Part shown: piece after piece, positions 15,537 to 24,646 of the stretch
How the letters are laid out: every line of letters begins with the position of its first letter
Position numbering within the stretch: position 1 is the first letter of the stretch
From: Bin87 sp034423115
GTDB taxonomy: Bacteria > Chloroflexota > Dehalococcoidia > Lucifugimonadales > UBA3495
DNA length: 64,000 nucleotides
Reading direction: 5' to 3'
NCBI GenBank assembly: GCA_034423115.1
Contig: DAOUJD010000044.1
Coordinates: forward strand, 124,001-188,000
Translations under genes and position numbers: made by a program
The notes under the pieces: generated by a model
What the model was told of the DNA's origin: nothing
Seen by the model: only the letters and a program-made list of their open reading frames with translations
The model's database searches: none

Positions 15537-17044
15537 TCCAACGTATCACGACCAGCAGTGCCTATAAATGGTGGAACTTCTGGACCATCGCCGCCGGCAC
15601 TTTCTTTTCCGTCGTTGACCACGGCAGCGTACTGATCGCGCTGCCCGGCATCGAGTCGCATTTCGACGCCACGCTGGAGTCAGTCCAGTGGGTCGTCGTT
15701 GCCTACGCCCTGGTCATCAGCGTCCTGCTGCTGCCCATGGGCCGACTCGGGGACGTCGTCGGACGACGCCGGGTTTACATGATCGGCACGGCAATTTTCG
15801 TCATCGCCTCTCTTGGCGCGACGTTCGCCCCTTCATTGGGAGTGTTGATCGCCATGCGCGTGCTCAAGGGCGTCGGCGCCGGCATGGTCCAGGGCTGCGG
15901 CATGGGCATGATGCTGGCCGCATTCACCGACGACGAACGCGGCAAGGCCCTGGGCACTCACCTGAGCGTGGTCGGATTGGGGGCCATCGCCGGGCCGGCC
16001 ATGGGCGGGTTCCTGGTCGCTTGGCTGGGTTGGCAGTCCGTCTTCTTCGTTAACGTGCCCGCTGGTTGCGTCGTCCTTGCCTTGTCCTGGGTCCTGTTGG
16101 AGCGTGGCCCTGCTGTCGGAGGCAGTCAACGTCCGCGTAGCGCGACGTTCGATTGGGCCGGCGCCGCCGTGTCCGGCGTGATCCTGCTGGTCCTGCTGCT
16201 GGTGGTGGGCAACGGCAACAGCCTGGGTTGGGTGTCCGCTCCTGTCATCGTGGGAGCCGCTGTGGTCGCGGTGCTGATGGCGGTCTTCGTCTGGTGGGAA
16301 TTGAAAACTGCCTCGCCCATGCTGGACTTGCGGCTGTTTGCCAACCGCGTATTTGGTATCGGCGCGGCGTCGGCGTGGCTATCCTTCTTCGGTACATCCG
16401 CGGTGCGCTTCCTGATGCCGTTTTACCTGCAGCGGGTCCTGGGCTACGCGCCGGAGCAGGTGGGCCTGATGATGATTCCCGCTGCCCTGTGCATGGTCAT
16501 CCTGGGACCTCCCAGCGGTCGGCTGTCCGACCGGTTCGGTTGGCAGGCTTTCACCGTGGTTGGCCTCTCCATGAGTGCTGCTGGCGCGCTGTTGTTGGCA
16601 TTCGCCCTCCAGGAACGCTCCGCCGTGTGGTTTGTCATCGCCACCATGATGATGCAGAGTTCAGGGAACGCGGTGTTCAACTCTCCCAACAGCAGCAGCA
16701 TCATCAGCGTCGTGGACCGCAGCCGGTACGGCGTGGTGTCCGCCCTGACCCAGTTGATCCGCAATTCCGCCAACGTCGTCAGCGTGGCCGTGTCCACCAC
16801 CATCGTCGTGTCCACCATGGCAACCTACGGCGTGGAACCCAAACTGGAGGCCGTCGACCCCAGCGTCGCCACGGCATTTGTGGCTGGACTGCGTTGGGCC
16901 TACCTGGCGATGGGCTGCGCGGTGGGCACCGGTGTCGCCATATCCATATACCGCGCCCTTACGTCCCGGCGCCCAAGCCAACCGGCAGCTCCCATCCAGC
17001 AGCCGGAGCCCTCACCGTCGGCCAGCGGCAACGGCAACGATTAG
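15533..17044 (+). CDS. DHA2-type MFS drug exporter (14 TM)
   Basis: A 503-residue protein with about 14 hydrophobic segments. Helix 1-2 carries DHGSVLIALPGIESHF, followed by WVVVAYALVISVLLLPMGRL and the loop GRLGDVVGRRRVY. The helix-5 antiporter-type motif appears as GLGAIAGPAMGGFLVAWLGW. These mark the DHA2 (EmrB/QacA-like) proton-driven multidrug exporters. The TTG start at 15533 lacks its own ribosome site and overlaps the stop of a possible leader peptide. It ends 11 bases from the convergent monooxygenase gene. The C-terminal 30 residues are low-complexity P/S/Q. Confidence 0.85.
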   Translation: MIQRITTSSAYKWWNFWTIAAGTFFSVVDHGSVLIALPGIESHFDATLESVQWVVVAYALVISVLLLPMGRLGDVVGRRRVYMIGTAIFVIASLGATFAPSLGVLIAMRVLKGVGAGMVQGCGMGMMLAAFTDDERGKALGTHLSVVGLGAIAGPAMGGFLVAWLGWQSVFFVNVPAGCVVLALSWVLLERGPAVGGSQRPRSATFDWAGAAVSGVILLVLLLVVGNGNSLGWVSAPVIVGAAVVAVLMAVFVWWELKTASPMLDLRLFANRVFGIGAASAWLSFFGTSAVRFLMPFYLQRVLGYAPEQVGLMMIPAALCMVILGPPSGRLSDRFGWQAFTVVGLSMSAAGALLLAFALQERSAVWFVIATMMMQSSGNAVFNSPNSSSIISVVDRSRYGVVSALTQLIRNSANVVSVAVSTTIVVSTMATYGVEPKLEAVDPSVATAFVAGLRWAYLAMGCAVGTGVAISIYRALTSRRPSQPAAPIQQPEPSPSASGNGND

Positions 17045-17055
17045 CCCGTGCGCGT

Positions 17056-18096
17056 TCACGCAAAGCGCGGCATGACTTCCTTGGCAAACAACTCCATCGA
17101 TTTGAGCTGCTTCTCCTGTTTCAATCCTCCGAACGCGAAGTTGCAGCCGAAGTAGCGTACGCCCGCGTCGTGCAACTCCTGGATCTTGGCCGCGCATTGG
17201 TCCGGCGATCCAATAAAGGCCCGGTTTTCCGCCAGGTACTCGTAACTCGGCGGCAGCTCGGTTCGGCGGTTGAGATATTCCGCCATAGACTCGTAAACCT
17301 CGCTGCCCACCGAGAACTCTCGACGCCAGGTATTGATATCCAGCGTCCAGTTCAGCGCCTCGCGAGCCTCCCGGTGCGCCTGCTCGTCGGTTTCCGCCAC
17401 GTAGAAATAGCGGAAAAACGGTACGTCCGACGCGCTCACGTGGTGTCCCGCCTGTTTCGACAGTTGCAAAAACCGTTTCAGCAGGTCCACCGCATCGACC
17501 GTGTTCAACACCACGCCGACAATCAGGCGGCGGCCCGTCGAGGCCACGAAGTCCAGGGACTCCAGGCTGCGCGTGGCGGCCACGAACACCGGAGGGTGAG
17601 GGTCCTGCAAAGGTGTCGGCACGAGGTTCACATTTTTGATGGTGTGAAACTCGCCCTCGAATGTGTAGTCGCGGTGGGTCCACAGCGCTTCCACCATCTC
17701 GATGGTTTCCCGGTACCGGGCCTGGCTCTCCCCGTGGTCGATGCCGAAATTCACGTACTCCGAGGATGCTGCGCCCCGGCCAAATCCCACGTCCAGCCGT
17801 CCGTCGCTCAGCACGTCCAGCGTCGCCGTGTCCTCCGCCAGCCGCACCGGATGATGCAGCGGCGGAATCAGCACCGCCGTACCCAGTCGGATGCGTTCCG
17901 TCCGCGCCGCGATGTTGCTGGCGATGATGAGCGATGACGCGCCGAGACCGTACCGGGTGAAATGGTGCTCGGCGAGCCAAATCGCCTTGAACCCAAGCTC
18001 TTCGCCCGCGGTCGCCTGCTCGGTCAAATCCGAATAGAGACCTTTGGGCGTATATTCCTCCGGCCACGGGATATGGGAAAACAGGGCAAAATCCAT
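17056..18096 (-). CDS. Luciferase-like (LLM class) flavin-dependent monooxygenase
   Basis: A 346-residue bacterial-luciferase-fold protein that would use reduced FMN (or F420) and oxygen to oxidise an unknown substrate. Features are the N-terminal MDFALFSHIPWP, the WLAEHHFTRYGLGASSLIIA block, RLGTAVLIPPLHHPVRLAED, and GRLDVGFGRGAASSEYVNFG, which follow the classical group order. The C-terminal IGSPDQCAAKIQELHDAGV is also typical. Such proteins are markedly expanded in SAR202-type Chloroflexota. It converges on the DHA2 gene and no reductase is adjacent. Confidence 0.88.
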   Translation of the reverse strand: MDFALFSHIPWPEEYTPKGLYSDLTEQATAGEELGFKAIWLAEHHFTRYGLGASSLIIASNIAARTERIRLGTAVLIPPLHHPVRLAEDTATLDVLSDGRLDVGFGRGAASSEYVNFGIDHGESQARYRETIEMVEALWTHRDYTFEGEFHTIKNVNLVPTPLQDPHPPVFVAATRSLESLDFVASTGRRLIVGVVLNTVDAVDLLKRFLQLSKQAGHHVSASDVPFFRYFYVAETDEQAHREAREALNWTLDINTWRREFSVGSEVYESMAEYLNRRTELPPSYEYLAENRAFIGSPDQCAAKIQELHDAGVRYFGCNFAFGGLKQEKQLKSMELFAKEVMPRFA

Positions 18097-18430
18097 TCTG
18101 CGCTCCTCGTTTGCATGTGACGGGGGAGTTTACACACCAGCGAACGGCGTTTTCAAACTTCACGCGCCGACCCGGTCTTCACAATTGCTTAACGCGCGGC
18201 GGATACGGTTCCGGGAATCTGCCAACCGGCGGAGACCTTGGAACTCCCTGTGTCTAACTGGGGTCAACTGGTCGCGAGTCATCCTCCCCCGAAATCACTG
18301 CGCGTTGATTGTGCACGTAACGCTGTAGTCGGAAAGCGGTCTGTTATCATTAATTTCTGCCGATTTCGCGGTATACGCCGGCTCGAAAACCCCACGCCGG
18401 TCGGTATTGTAATCACTCAAAGGAATAACT
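18097..18430. other. Divergent intergenic region, no gene seen
   Basis: 334 bases between the monooxygenase start (minus strand) and the RND permease start (plus strand). It must carry promoters in both directions, but I find no convincing -35/-10 pair; TATACG at about 18371 and TGTAAT near 18406 are weak candidates. No repeat of the families found elsewhere in the window is present. Confidence 0.4.
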
Positions 18431-21400
18431 TTGACCTTCCTGACTGAACTAGCCTTGCGCCGCAAGTCGGTGACTGTGATGGCGATGGTCCTGTTGCTGG
18501 TGGCGGGGGTTTTTTCGTATAACCAACTGCGTCAGGAGCTTTTCCCCGAAATCAGCTTCTCCATCGTGTACGTCGTCACCACGTACCAACAGGGCGATCC
18601 GTCCACTGTCGCCAACGATGTGACCTCGAAAGTTGAGGATCTCATCATAGGGATGTCGGACCTGGAAAAAACCACTTCCATTTCCACCGGCAATCTATCG
18701 CTGGTGACGGCGAATTTCATACCCGGCGCGGATGTTGACGACGCCGAGGAAGAGATCAGAAGCAGGGTGAACGGTCTTACTCTTCCCGACAACGCAAGCG
18801 ATCCCTTCGTACTTCGGCTCTCCTCGGATATCTTCCCCGTCATGCTCCTCACCGTCAGCGGGAACCAGGACATACCGTCGTTGCGTCGCATCACGGACGA
18901 TGAGATCATCCCGCGTCTTGAAGCCGTGAACGGTGTCTATGAGGTCAGGGTAGAAGGCGGAGTGCCGGAGCGCGTCTCCGTGATCGTCGATCCGGCCCGC
19001 ACTAACGAACATAATCTGACTATCCAGGACGTAGTCAATGCCGTGTCCGGCAATGCTATCGACCTCAATGCGGGGACCCTCAACAACGACGAACGCTCCA
19101 TAGGCCTGCGCGCATACCAGGGGTACGGCAACCTGGATTCCATCCGGGATTTGCCGGTGGGATACACGCGGGAATCGGTCAACCCGGCCGCTCCCGGTTC
19201 TACGGCCACTCCGGTCCTGCTCTCCGACGTTGCCACCGTAACCATTGACACCCCCGAATCCGAAACGGTGTCGCGCACCAACGGCCAGCCGAGCCTGTCA
19301 TTGGAGGTGTTGCGATTGCCGGAGGGCAATACCATCGAGCTCGCTCAGGAGCTCCTTGCCGTCATCGATGATCTCGACCTCCCGTCCGGTGTGCAGGTCG
19401 ACGTCCTGTATAACGACGGCCCCGCGCTGGAGGAACAGCTAGCCAACGTCGTGGGACAGGGCGGACTGGGGTTCATCATCGCGGTGTCGGCTATTTTCCT
19501 TTTCCTCCTGCAGATCCGTCCCACCGTGATTCGAGGCATCCTGAATACGTTGCGTCCCACCCTGATCACCGCCATCTCGATACCGTTGAGCGTGATGATC
19601 ACGGTTTTGGTCATGGCCGTGTTCGACTGGTCGCTGAATTTCATGAGTCTGGCCGGTTTGGCAATCGCCGTCGGTCGGATCGTAGACGACAGCATCGTGG
19701 TCCTGGAAAACATCTATCGACACATCCAAGTCGGTTCGCAACGATTGCCCACCAGCGGCACCGAAACCGTAGCCTACCGGTTGGCTCCCTTGGGCGACAA
19801 CCCACGTCTGGCCGCTGCCATACGCGGCACCAGGGAGGTTGGTCCGGCTATCCTCGCGTCAACCCTTACCACCGTAGCGGTGTTCCTGCCCTTGGGGTTC
19901 ATACCGGGCATCGTGGGCGAATTCTTCCTGCCCTTTGCCCAAACGGTTTGTGTCTCTCTCTTGGCCTCCACCCTTATCGCACTCACGGTGGTGCCGGTTC
20001 TGGCGTCCATGCTGCTGCGCCAGGGCGACATGGCCGACGAGGACGACACGGTCGTGGAGGACACCTGGCTCCAGAAGATTTACACCCCGATTCTGCGGTG
20101 GGCGCTCAATCACCCGTTGCTGACCGTCTTGGGTTGTATCGCCGCCGTCGCGGCCAGCCTTCCGCTGCTCATCATTCTTCCCATCACCCTATTCTCATCG
20201 GGCGAGGCCGAATCGATGAGAATCGACGTGACCATGCCCGAAAACACCGGGCCGGCCGCCATGTTCCGAGAGGTGCGCTCGGTAGAGCAGGTGCTGGATG
20301 GGTACGTGAACGCGGGTTATATCACGGCCTATCAGGGCACCATGGGGTCCACGAGCCAGGATTTCGGTCCCGGTATCGGCGAATCTGGGTTCGACGTTGC
20401 CGGCTTTTTCCTGGCGTTGTCCGACGATGTGCCTCAGGGATTTGCGGACGAACTTCGTGAAGCGCTGCCCGATAAGGAAAACGTGGATATCCAGGTCTTC
20501 GTAGACGAAGCCGGCCCACCGCAATCCGGCATAGAGATTGCGGTCACGGGCGGCAACTTCAACCGGGTGCAATCGGCCGCTACTACCCTTCTCGAACGTA
20601 TCGCGCCGTTGGATGGGGTTGTCAACCTCAAGACCAACGTCAGCGACAGCAAGGAAGAAGTGACCTTTGAGGTCGATACCAAAGAAGCTGGCCGGTACGG
20701 CCTCAATTCCATGGCGGTCGCCAGTCAGATTCGCACCTGGGCCTACGGACACGATGCCGCCGACCTCAACCTGTCCGGCGATACCTACGATGTCGTGGTT
20801 CGCGGCAAGAGCGATCAGGTGGACGAAATCGTGGAGCTCCAGGCGCTCCCCATCGCCGGGGCCTTCGGCGCCGTTCCCCTCGGTTCCATCAGCGACGTAA
20901 AAACCACCGTGGGCCCGTCAGTGGTAACTCACTACGACGGTGACCGCTCCGTCACTATCACCGGCGAAATCGAATCCCGGGACCCGCAGGCAGTCAGCGC
21001 GCGAATTAACGGTCTGATCGCCGACGCTGGGTTGCCGCCGGGGGTGACGGTCCGCCAGGGCGGATTCGCCAGCGACATCGAGGAGCAGTTTCAAAACGTC
21101 TACATCGCCATGGCGATTGGCCTGGCGTTGGTCTATCTGGTGATGGTGGCAACCCTTGGTTCCCTGCGGGATCCTTTCATCGTGGTGCTCAGTATGCCCT
21201 TGGCGGTCGTGGGCGCGCTGATAGCGCTCACCCTAACCGGACGAGCCCTGAGCCTTCCATCCATGATGGGTTTCCTGTTCCTCATCGGTATCGTTGTCAC
21301 CAATGCCATCGTGCTCATCATCTTCGTCGAGCAGTTGCGCTCCCAGGGGTTGAGCGTGTTGGACGCCATCATGCTCGCGGGCCGCACCCGCCTTCGCCCG

Positions 21401-21646
21401 ATCCTGATGACCGCGTTCACCACCATCTTGGCGCTGTTCCCCCTGGCGTTTAGCCAAGCCAGCGGACTCGTAGGCTCGGAGTTGGCAACCGTTGTGATCG
21501 GTGGGCTAATCAGTTCCACCTTCCTGACCCTGGTTGCCGTGCCGGTTACCTATTTGCTACTTCACCAATCCGTTCCGGATCTTGCTGCGCGCGTACGCCG
21601 GATGGTCGCGCGTCAGCCCAGACCGGAGGCGGACGCAGTGTCCTGA
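18431..21646 (+). CDS. RND-family efflux permease (AcrB/HAE-like)
   Basis: A 1071-residue RND permease with the standard layout: helix 1, a large porter loop, helices 2-6, a second large loop, helices 7-12. Proton-relay aspartates Asp419 and Asp420 lie in GRIVDDSIVVLENIYRH. The C-terminal half has GRTRLRPILMTAFTTILALF, as in hydrophobe/amphiphile exporters. The TTG start follows AAAGGA (18419-18424). The gene for its membrane-fusion partner follows 44 bases later, the reverse of the usual order. No outer-membrane channel gene is nearby, consistent with a single-membrane cell. Confidence 0.92.
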   Translation: MTFLTELALRRKSVTVMAMVLLLVAGVFSYNQLRQELFPEISFSIVYVVTTYQQGDPSTVANDVTSKVEDLIIGMSDLEKTTSISTGNLSLVTANFIPGADVDDAEEEIRSRVNGLTLPDNASDPFVLRLSSDIFPVMLLTVSGNQDIPSLRRITDDEIIPRLEAVNGVYEVRVEGGVPERVSVIVDPARTNEHNLTIQDVVNAVSGNAIDLNAGTLNNDERSIGLRAYQGYGNLDSIRDLPVGYTRESVNPAAPGSTATPVLLSDVATVTIDTPESETVSRTNGQPSLSLEVLRLPEGNTIELAQELLAVIDDLDLPSGVQVDVLYNDGPALEEQLANVVGQGGLGFIIAVSAIFLFLLQIRPTVIRGILNTLRPTLITAISIPLSVMITVLVMAVFDWSLNFMSLAGLAIAVGRIVDDSIVVLENIYRHIQVGSQRLPTSGTETVAYRLAPLGDNPRLAAAIRGTREVGPAILASTLTTVAVFLPLGFIPGIVGEFFLPFAQTVCVSLLASTLIALTVVPVLASMLLRQGDMADEDDTVVEDTWLQKIYTPILRWALNHPLLTVLGCIAAVAASLPLLIILPITLFSSGEAESMRIDVTMPENTGPAAMFREVRSVEQVLDGYVNAGYITAYQGTMGSTSQDFGPGIGESGFDVAGFFLALSDDVPQGFADELREALPDKENVDIQVFVDEAGPPQSGIEIAVTGGNFNRVQSAATTLLERIAPLDGVVNLKTNVSDSKEEVTFEVDTKEAGRYGLNSMAVASQIRTWAYGHDAADLNLSGDTYDVVVRGKSDQVDEIVELQALPIAGAFGAVPLGSISDVKTTVGPSVVTHYDGDRSVTITGEIESRDPQAVSARINGLIADAGLPPGVTVRQGGFASDIEEQFQNVYIAMAIGLALVYLVMVATLGSLRDPFIVVLSMPLAVVGALIALTLTGRALSLPSMMGFLFLIGIVVTNAIVLIIFVEQLRSQGLSVLDAIMLAGRTRLRPILMTAFTTILALFPLAFSQASGLVGSELATVVIGGLISSTFLTLVAVPVTYLLLHQSVPDLAARVRRMVARQPRPEADAVS

Positions 21647-21690
21647 TGGTCGGATGACCAACGGACTCTAACCCAGACCTCGGAGTGCCT

Positions 21691-23673
21691 ATGTCGAAAT
21701 TCAAGCTCGTCCCCGCCTGTTCGCCATCGGCGCTCTCTCGCATCGCTATTCCGCTGGCCCTGGTGATTCTGTCCGCGGCAATTCTGGTTGGCTGTGGCGC
21801 CAGCGCCGACACGTCCGAAGCCCCGGCTGTGGCTGCTGGAGGGGGAGCGCAAACCAACGCCGTCCCCAGCGAGTTCCGGGTCCGCAGCGAGTTGGTATTC
21901 AACAAACGGGCTGATTTGTCCTTCCAACTCGGCGGGGAGGTTGGGTCGGTCAATGTGGCGGTGGGCGACTACGTCTCTGCCGGCGACGTGCTCGCCACAC
22001 TGGACACCGAAACCTCCACCAACCTGCAGCACGCCGAAGCTCTGGCCGAGTTCAAAGTCGAGCAAACCGAGGACGAATTGGCTCGGGTTTTGGGCCTGCA
22101 ATCTGATGACCCGTTGATCCGGGCGCGAGCCGAAAACGCCCTTGCCCAAGCCGAAGTCGCTCTGGAAAAAGCAGAGGATGCGCTGGAGGACTATCAACTC
22201 GAGCACGACGTCGCGTTGAGCACCGCCATTCAACGCGTGGCGGATTCCGAGGCCGCCCTGGATCGTGCGGAAGATGCGGTTCGGGATTTTGCGGAGGCGC
22301 ACGGCGAGCAGTTTGCTAACGCGCTGGCAGCGCGAGCCCAGGCGCGCACCTCTCTCGACGCCGCGCAGGACGCCGTCGAGGATTTCGTCCCGCTGCACTA
22401 TGAATCGCTCAGCAAGCTGCACAACGACATTACCAAAACGCAAATCGCCATCGACAATTCCCAGGAGGCTCTGCGCGATTTCGATAAGAACCACGAGGAC
22501 CGGCTATCCGAAGCGCGGCAAAACCTGGCGCAGTCGGAGACTCGCCGCGACAACGCCCAGGACAGGCTCGACGATTTCTTCGTGAAAATCGTCAATGAAG
22601 AATTCCACGAACTCACCGACGGGCAGAATTTCGATGTGGTCCAGCTCAACGCCCTCCAGGCCGCTGTGGACACTGCTCAACGGTCCGTCGAAACCTGGCG
22701 GAGTGAAATCGCGGAGCTCAGCGCCGGCCCCAAAGAACTCGACCGTACCGCCATCGAAACCCAAATCGGACAGCTCCAGGCCACCCTCAGCAATCTCAAC
22801 CGGCGGCTCGCTGATGCGGCGGGCGGACCCGATCCGGAGGAACTGACCCGACTGGAAGCCAACGTGCTCGTCGCGCAGGAACGCCTCAACACCGCGGAGC
22901 GCGACCTGGCCGAGGTCGAGCAGGGCGTCGATCAGATCGAACTGGCGCGTCTTGAAACCGCGGTCGAAAGCGCCCGCGTCTCGTTGGAATCGGCGCTGAT
23001 ACGGCTGGCCCGGTTGGAGGAAGGCCCAGACATAGCCACTGTAGCCGCGCTCAACCAGGCGGTGACCACGGCCCGCGAAACTCGAGATGACCTGGCGGCC
23101 GGGCCTGATCCGGCCGACATCGCCCTGGCCCAGGCCAACGTCGCCGATGCCCTCGTCGACTACGCAGACGTTCAGGGCGACTTGAGCGATACCATCATAC
23201 AGGCGCCGTTCGATGGCCTGGTGCGGCTGGTCACCATCGAACCCGGAGACGCCATCAGGGTTGATGCGCGCGTGATCCAACTGGTCGACCCTACCGACGT
23301 GATGGTTCGCGGACTGGTGGAGACCAACTATATCGAGCGGATCACCGTGGGCACCGCAGCGAAAATCACCGTGGCAGCGTTGCCGGGGGTGACATTCGAC
23401 GCGACGGTGGAGTTAGTCAGTCAGGATGCCCGCACTGAACGCGGGGTGATCAGTTTTCCGGTCGATTTCAGCGTCACCGTCCCTGAAGACGTCCAAGTCC
23501 CTCCCAATCCCGGGCTGGTGACAACCAACGTCATCGTGGGAGATGCCGGTTCCTCTCCAGCGAGGCGCGACAGGCAACCTGGCTCCGGGTCGCAAGGGAG
23601 GCCGGACGGGGCTCCGGCTGAACGGCCGAACGGCCAACCGGGAGGCTCCGGCCCGCCGAACCGAAGTCAGTAG
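21691..23673 (+). CDS. Lipoprotein membrane-fusion protein of RND pump, unusually long
   Basis: A 660-residue HlyD/AcrA-type adaptor. The N-terminus is a lipoprotein signal with lipobox ILVGC at about residue 35. A split biotinyl/lipoyl domain begins DLSFQLGGEVGSVNVAVGDY and resumes near residue 500 as IQAPFDGLVRLVTIEPGD. About 420 residues of heptad-rich coiled coil lie between, far more than the roughly 100-150 of AcrA. A beta-barrel domain follows, then a Gly/Pro/Arg-rich tail. ATG 21691 follows CGGAG. It belongs with the permease at 18431. Confidence 0.85.
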   Translation: MSKFKLVPACSPSALSRIAIPLALVILSAAILVGCGASADTSEAPAVAAGGGAQTNAVPSEFRVRSELVFNKRADLSFQLGGEVGSVNVAVGDYVSAGDVLATLDTETSTNLQHAEALAEFKVEQTEDELARVLGLQSDDPLIRARAENALAQAEVALEKAEDALEDYQLEHDVALSTAIQRVADSEAALDRAEDAVRDFAEAHGEQFANALAARAQARTSLDAAQDAVEDFVPLHYESLSKLHNDITKTQIAIDNSQEALRDFDKNHEDRLSEARQNLAQSETRRDNAQDRLDDFFVKIVNEEFHELTDGQNFDVVQLNALQAAVDTAQRSVETWRSEIAELSAGPKELDRTAIETQIGQLQATLSNLNRRLADAAGGPDPEELTRLEANVLVAQERLNTAERDLAEVEQGVDQIELARLETAVESARVSLESALIRLARLEEGPDIATVAALNQAVTTARETRDDLAAGPDPADIALAQANVADALVDYADVQGDLSDTIIQAPFDGLVRLVTIEPGDAIRVDARVIQLVDPTDVMVRGLVETNYIERITVGTAAKITVAALPGVTFDATVELVSQDARTERGVISFPVDFSVTVPEDVQVPPNPGLVTTNVIVGDAGSSPARRDRQPGSGSQGRPDGAPAERPNGQPGGSGPPNRSQ

Positions 23674-23708
23674 AGAAACAAAAACCGGCTCCAACTATGG
23701 ACCGGTTT
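23672..23708 (-). terminator. Rho-independent-like terminator after sucD
   Basis: On the minus strand a stem of AAACCGG (23708-23702) and CCGGTTT (23688-23682) with a 13-base loop is followed by TTGTTTCTC. It lies 36-72 bases beyond the sucD stop, in the gap between the convergent adaptor and sucD genes. Confidence 0.5.
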
Positions 23709-23743
23709 GCTCGGGAGCTGGTGGTTTCAAGCGGTGGACGGCT

Positions 23744-24640
23744 CTATCCGGCCAATCCGGCTTCCCGCAGCGTTTGTTGGGCGGTGATTCCTATATCCGC
23801 CGGCGTGGGGATGATGTTGGCTCCCGCTGCTGCCAGGGCACGGGTTTTCGACTCCGCGGTCGCGCTCTCGCCCGTGATTATCGCGCCGGCGTGTCCCATC
23901 CGCTTACCCGACGGTGCCGTGGCACCCACTATCAGGGTGCAGATCGGCTTGTTGAACTCCGAGGACCCAATGTACTCGGCTGCCTCTTGCTCCATGGTGC
24001 CGCCGATCTCGCCGATGAACACCACCATATCGGTGTCCGGGTCGTCGTTGTAGAGCCGCAGGATATCTACGAAACTGGTCCCGATGATAGGGTCGCCGCC
24101 GATGCCCACGCACGACGACTGCCCGATCCCCAGGTCCGTCAGTTGCCCGACGGCTTCGTAGGTCAGCGTCCCGCTGCGGGAGACCACGCCCACCCGGCCC
24201 GACAGGTGAATGTTGCCCGGCATGATGCCAACCTTGCAGCGCGCTCCGGGGTTGATCATCCCGGGGCAGTTCGGCCCGATCAGTCGCACCTCGTTGGCAA
24301 TCACGTACCGGTAAACGCCAACCATGTCCTGCACCGGTATGCCCTCGGTGATGCACGCTATCAGCGGCACCCCCGCGTCCACCGATTCGGCGATGGCGTC
24401 GGCCGCGAACGGAGGCGGCACGAAAATCAACGCTACGTTGGCTTGTGTCTCTTCCACCGCCTCCCCAACCGAGTTAAAAACCGGGATCACGTCGTCAAAC
24501 ATCTGTCCGCCGCGTCCCGGTGTTACGCCGGCCACCACCTCCGTCCCGTACGCCTTGCACGCCCGGGCATGGAAACTCCCCTCTCGACCCGTGATGCCCT
24601 GCACGAGGATACGGGACTGTTCGTTTAGCAGTATGCCCAT
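23744..24640 (-). CDS. sucD: Succinyl-CoA ligase, alpha subunit
   Basis: A 298-residue alpha subunit of succinyl-CoA synthetase, which couples succinyl-CoA cleavage to nucleoside triphosphate formation in the TCA cycle. The CoA-binding Rossmann domain starts VQGITGREGSFH; later blocks are GPNCPGMINPG, VSRSGTLTYEAV and the phosphohistidine loop GKRMGHAGAI with His250. Length is standard. It starts six bases after the sucC stop, forming a sucCD operon. Confidence 0.95.
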   Translation of the reverse strand: MGILLNEQSRILVQGITGREGSFHARACKAYGTEVVAGVTPGRGGQMFDDVIPVFNSVGEAVEETQANVALIFVPPPFAADAIAESVDAGVPLIACITEGIPVQDMVGVYRYVIANEVRLIGPNCPGMINPGARCKVGIMPGNIHLSGRVGVVSRSGTLTYEAVGQLTDLGIGQSSCVGIGGDPIIGTSFVDILRLYNDDPDTDMVVFIGEIGGTMEQEAAEYIGSSEFNKPICTLIVGATAPSGKRMGHAGAIITGESATAESKTRALAAAGANIIPTPADIGITAQQTLREAGLAG

Positions 24641-24646
24641 CCGTCT

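Noticed and set aside
16153..17937. 594-codon open frame overlapping the DHA2 exporter and the monooxygenase gene
   Set aside because: It is a GC-driven shadow of two well-supported genes in other frames; its translation is rich in Arg, Pro and Gly without a fold pattern.
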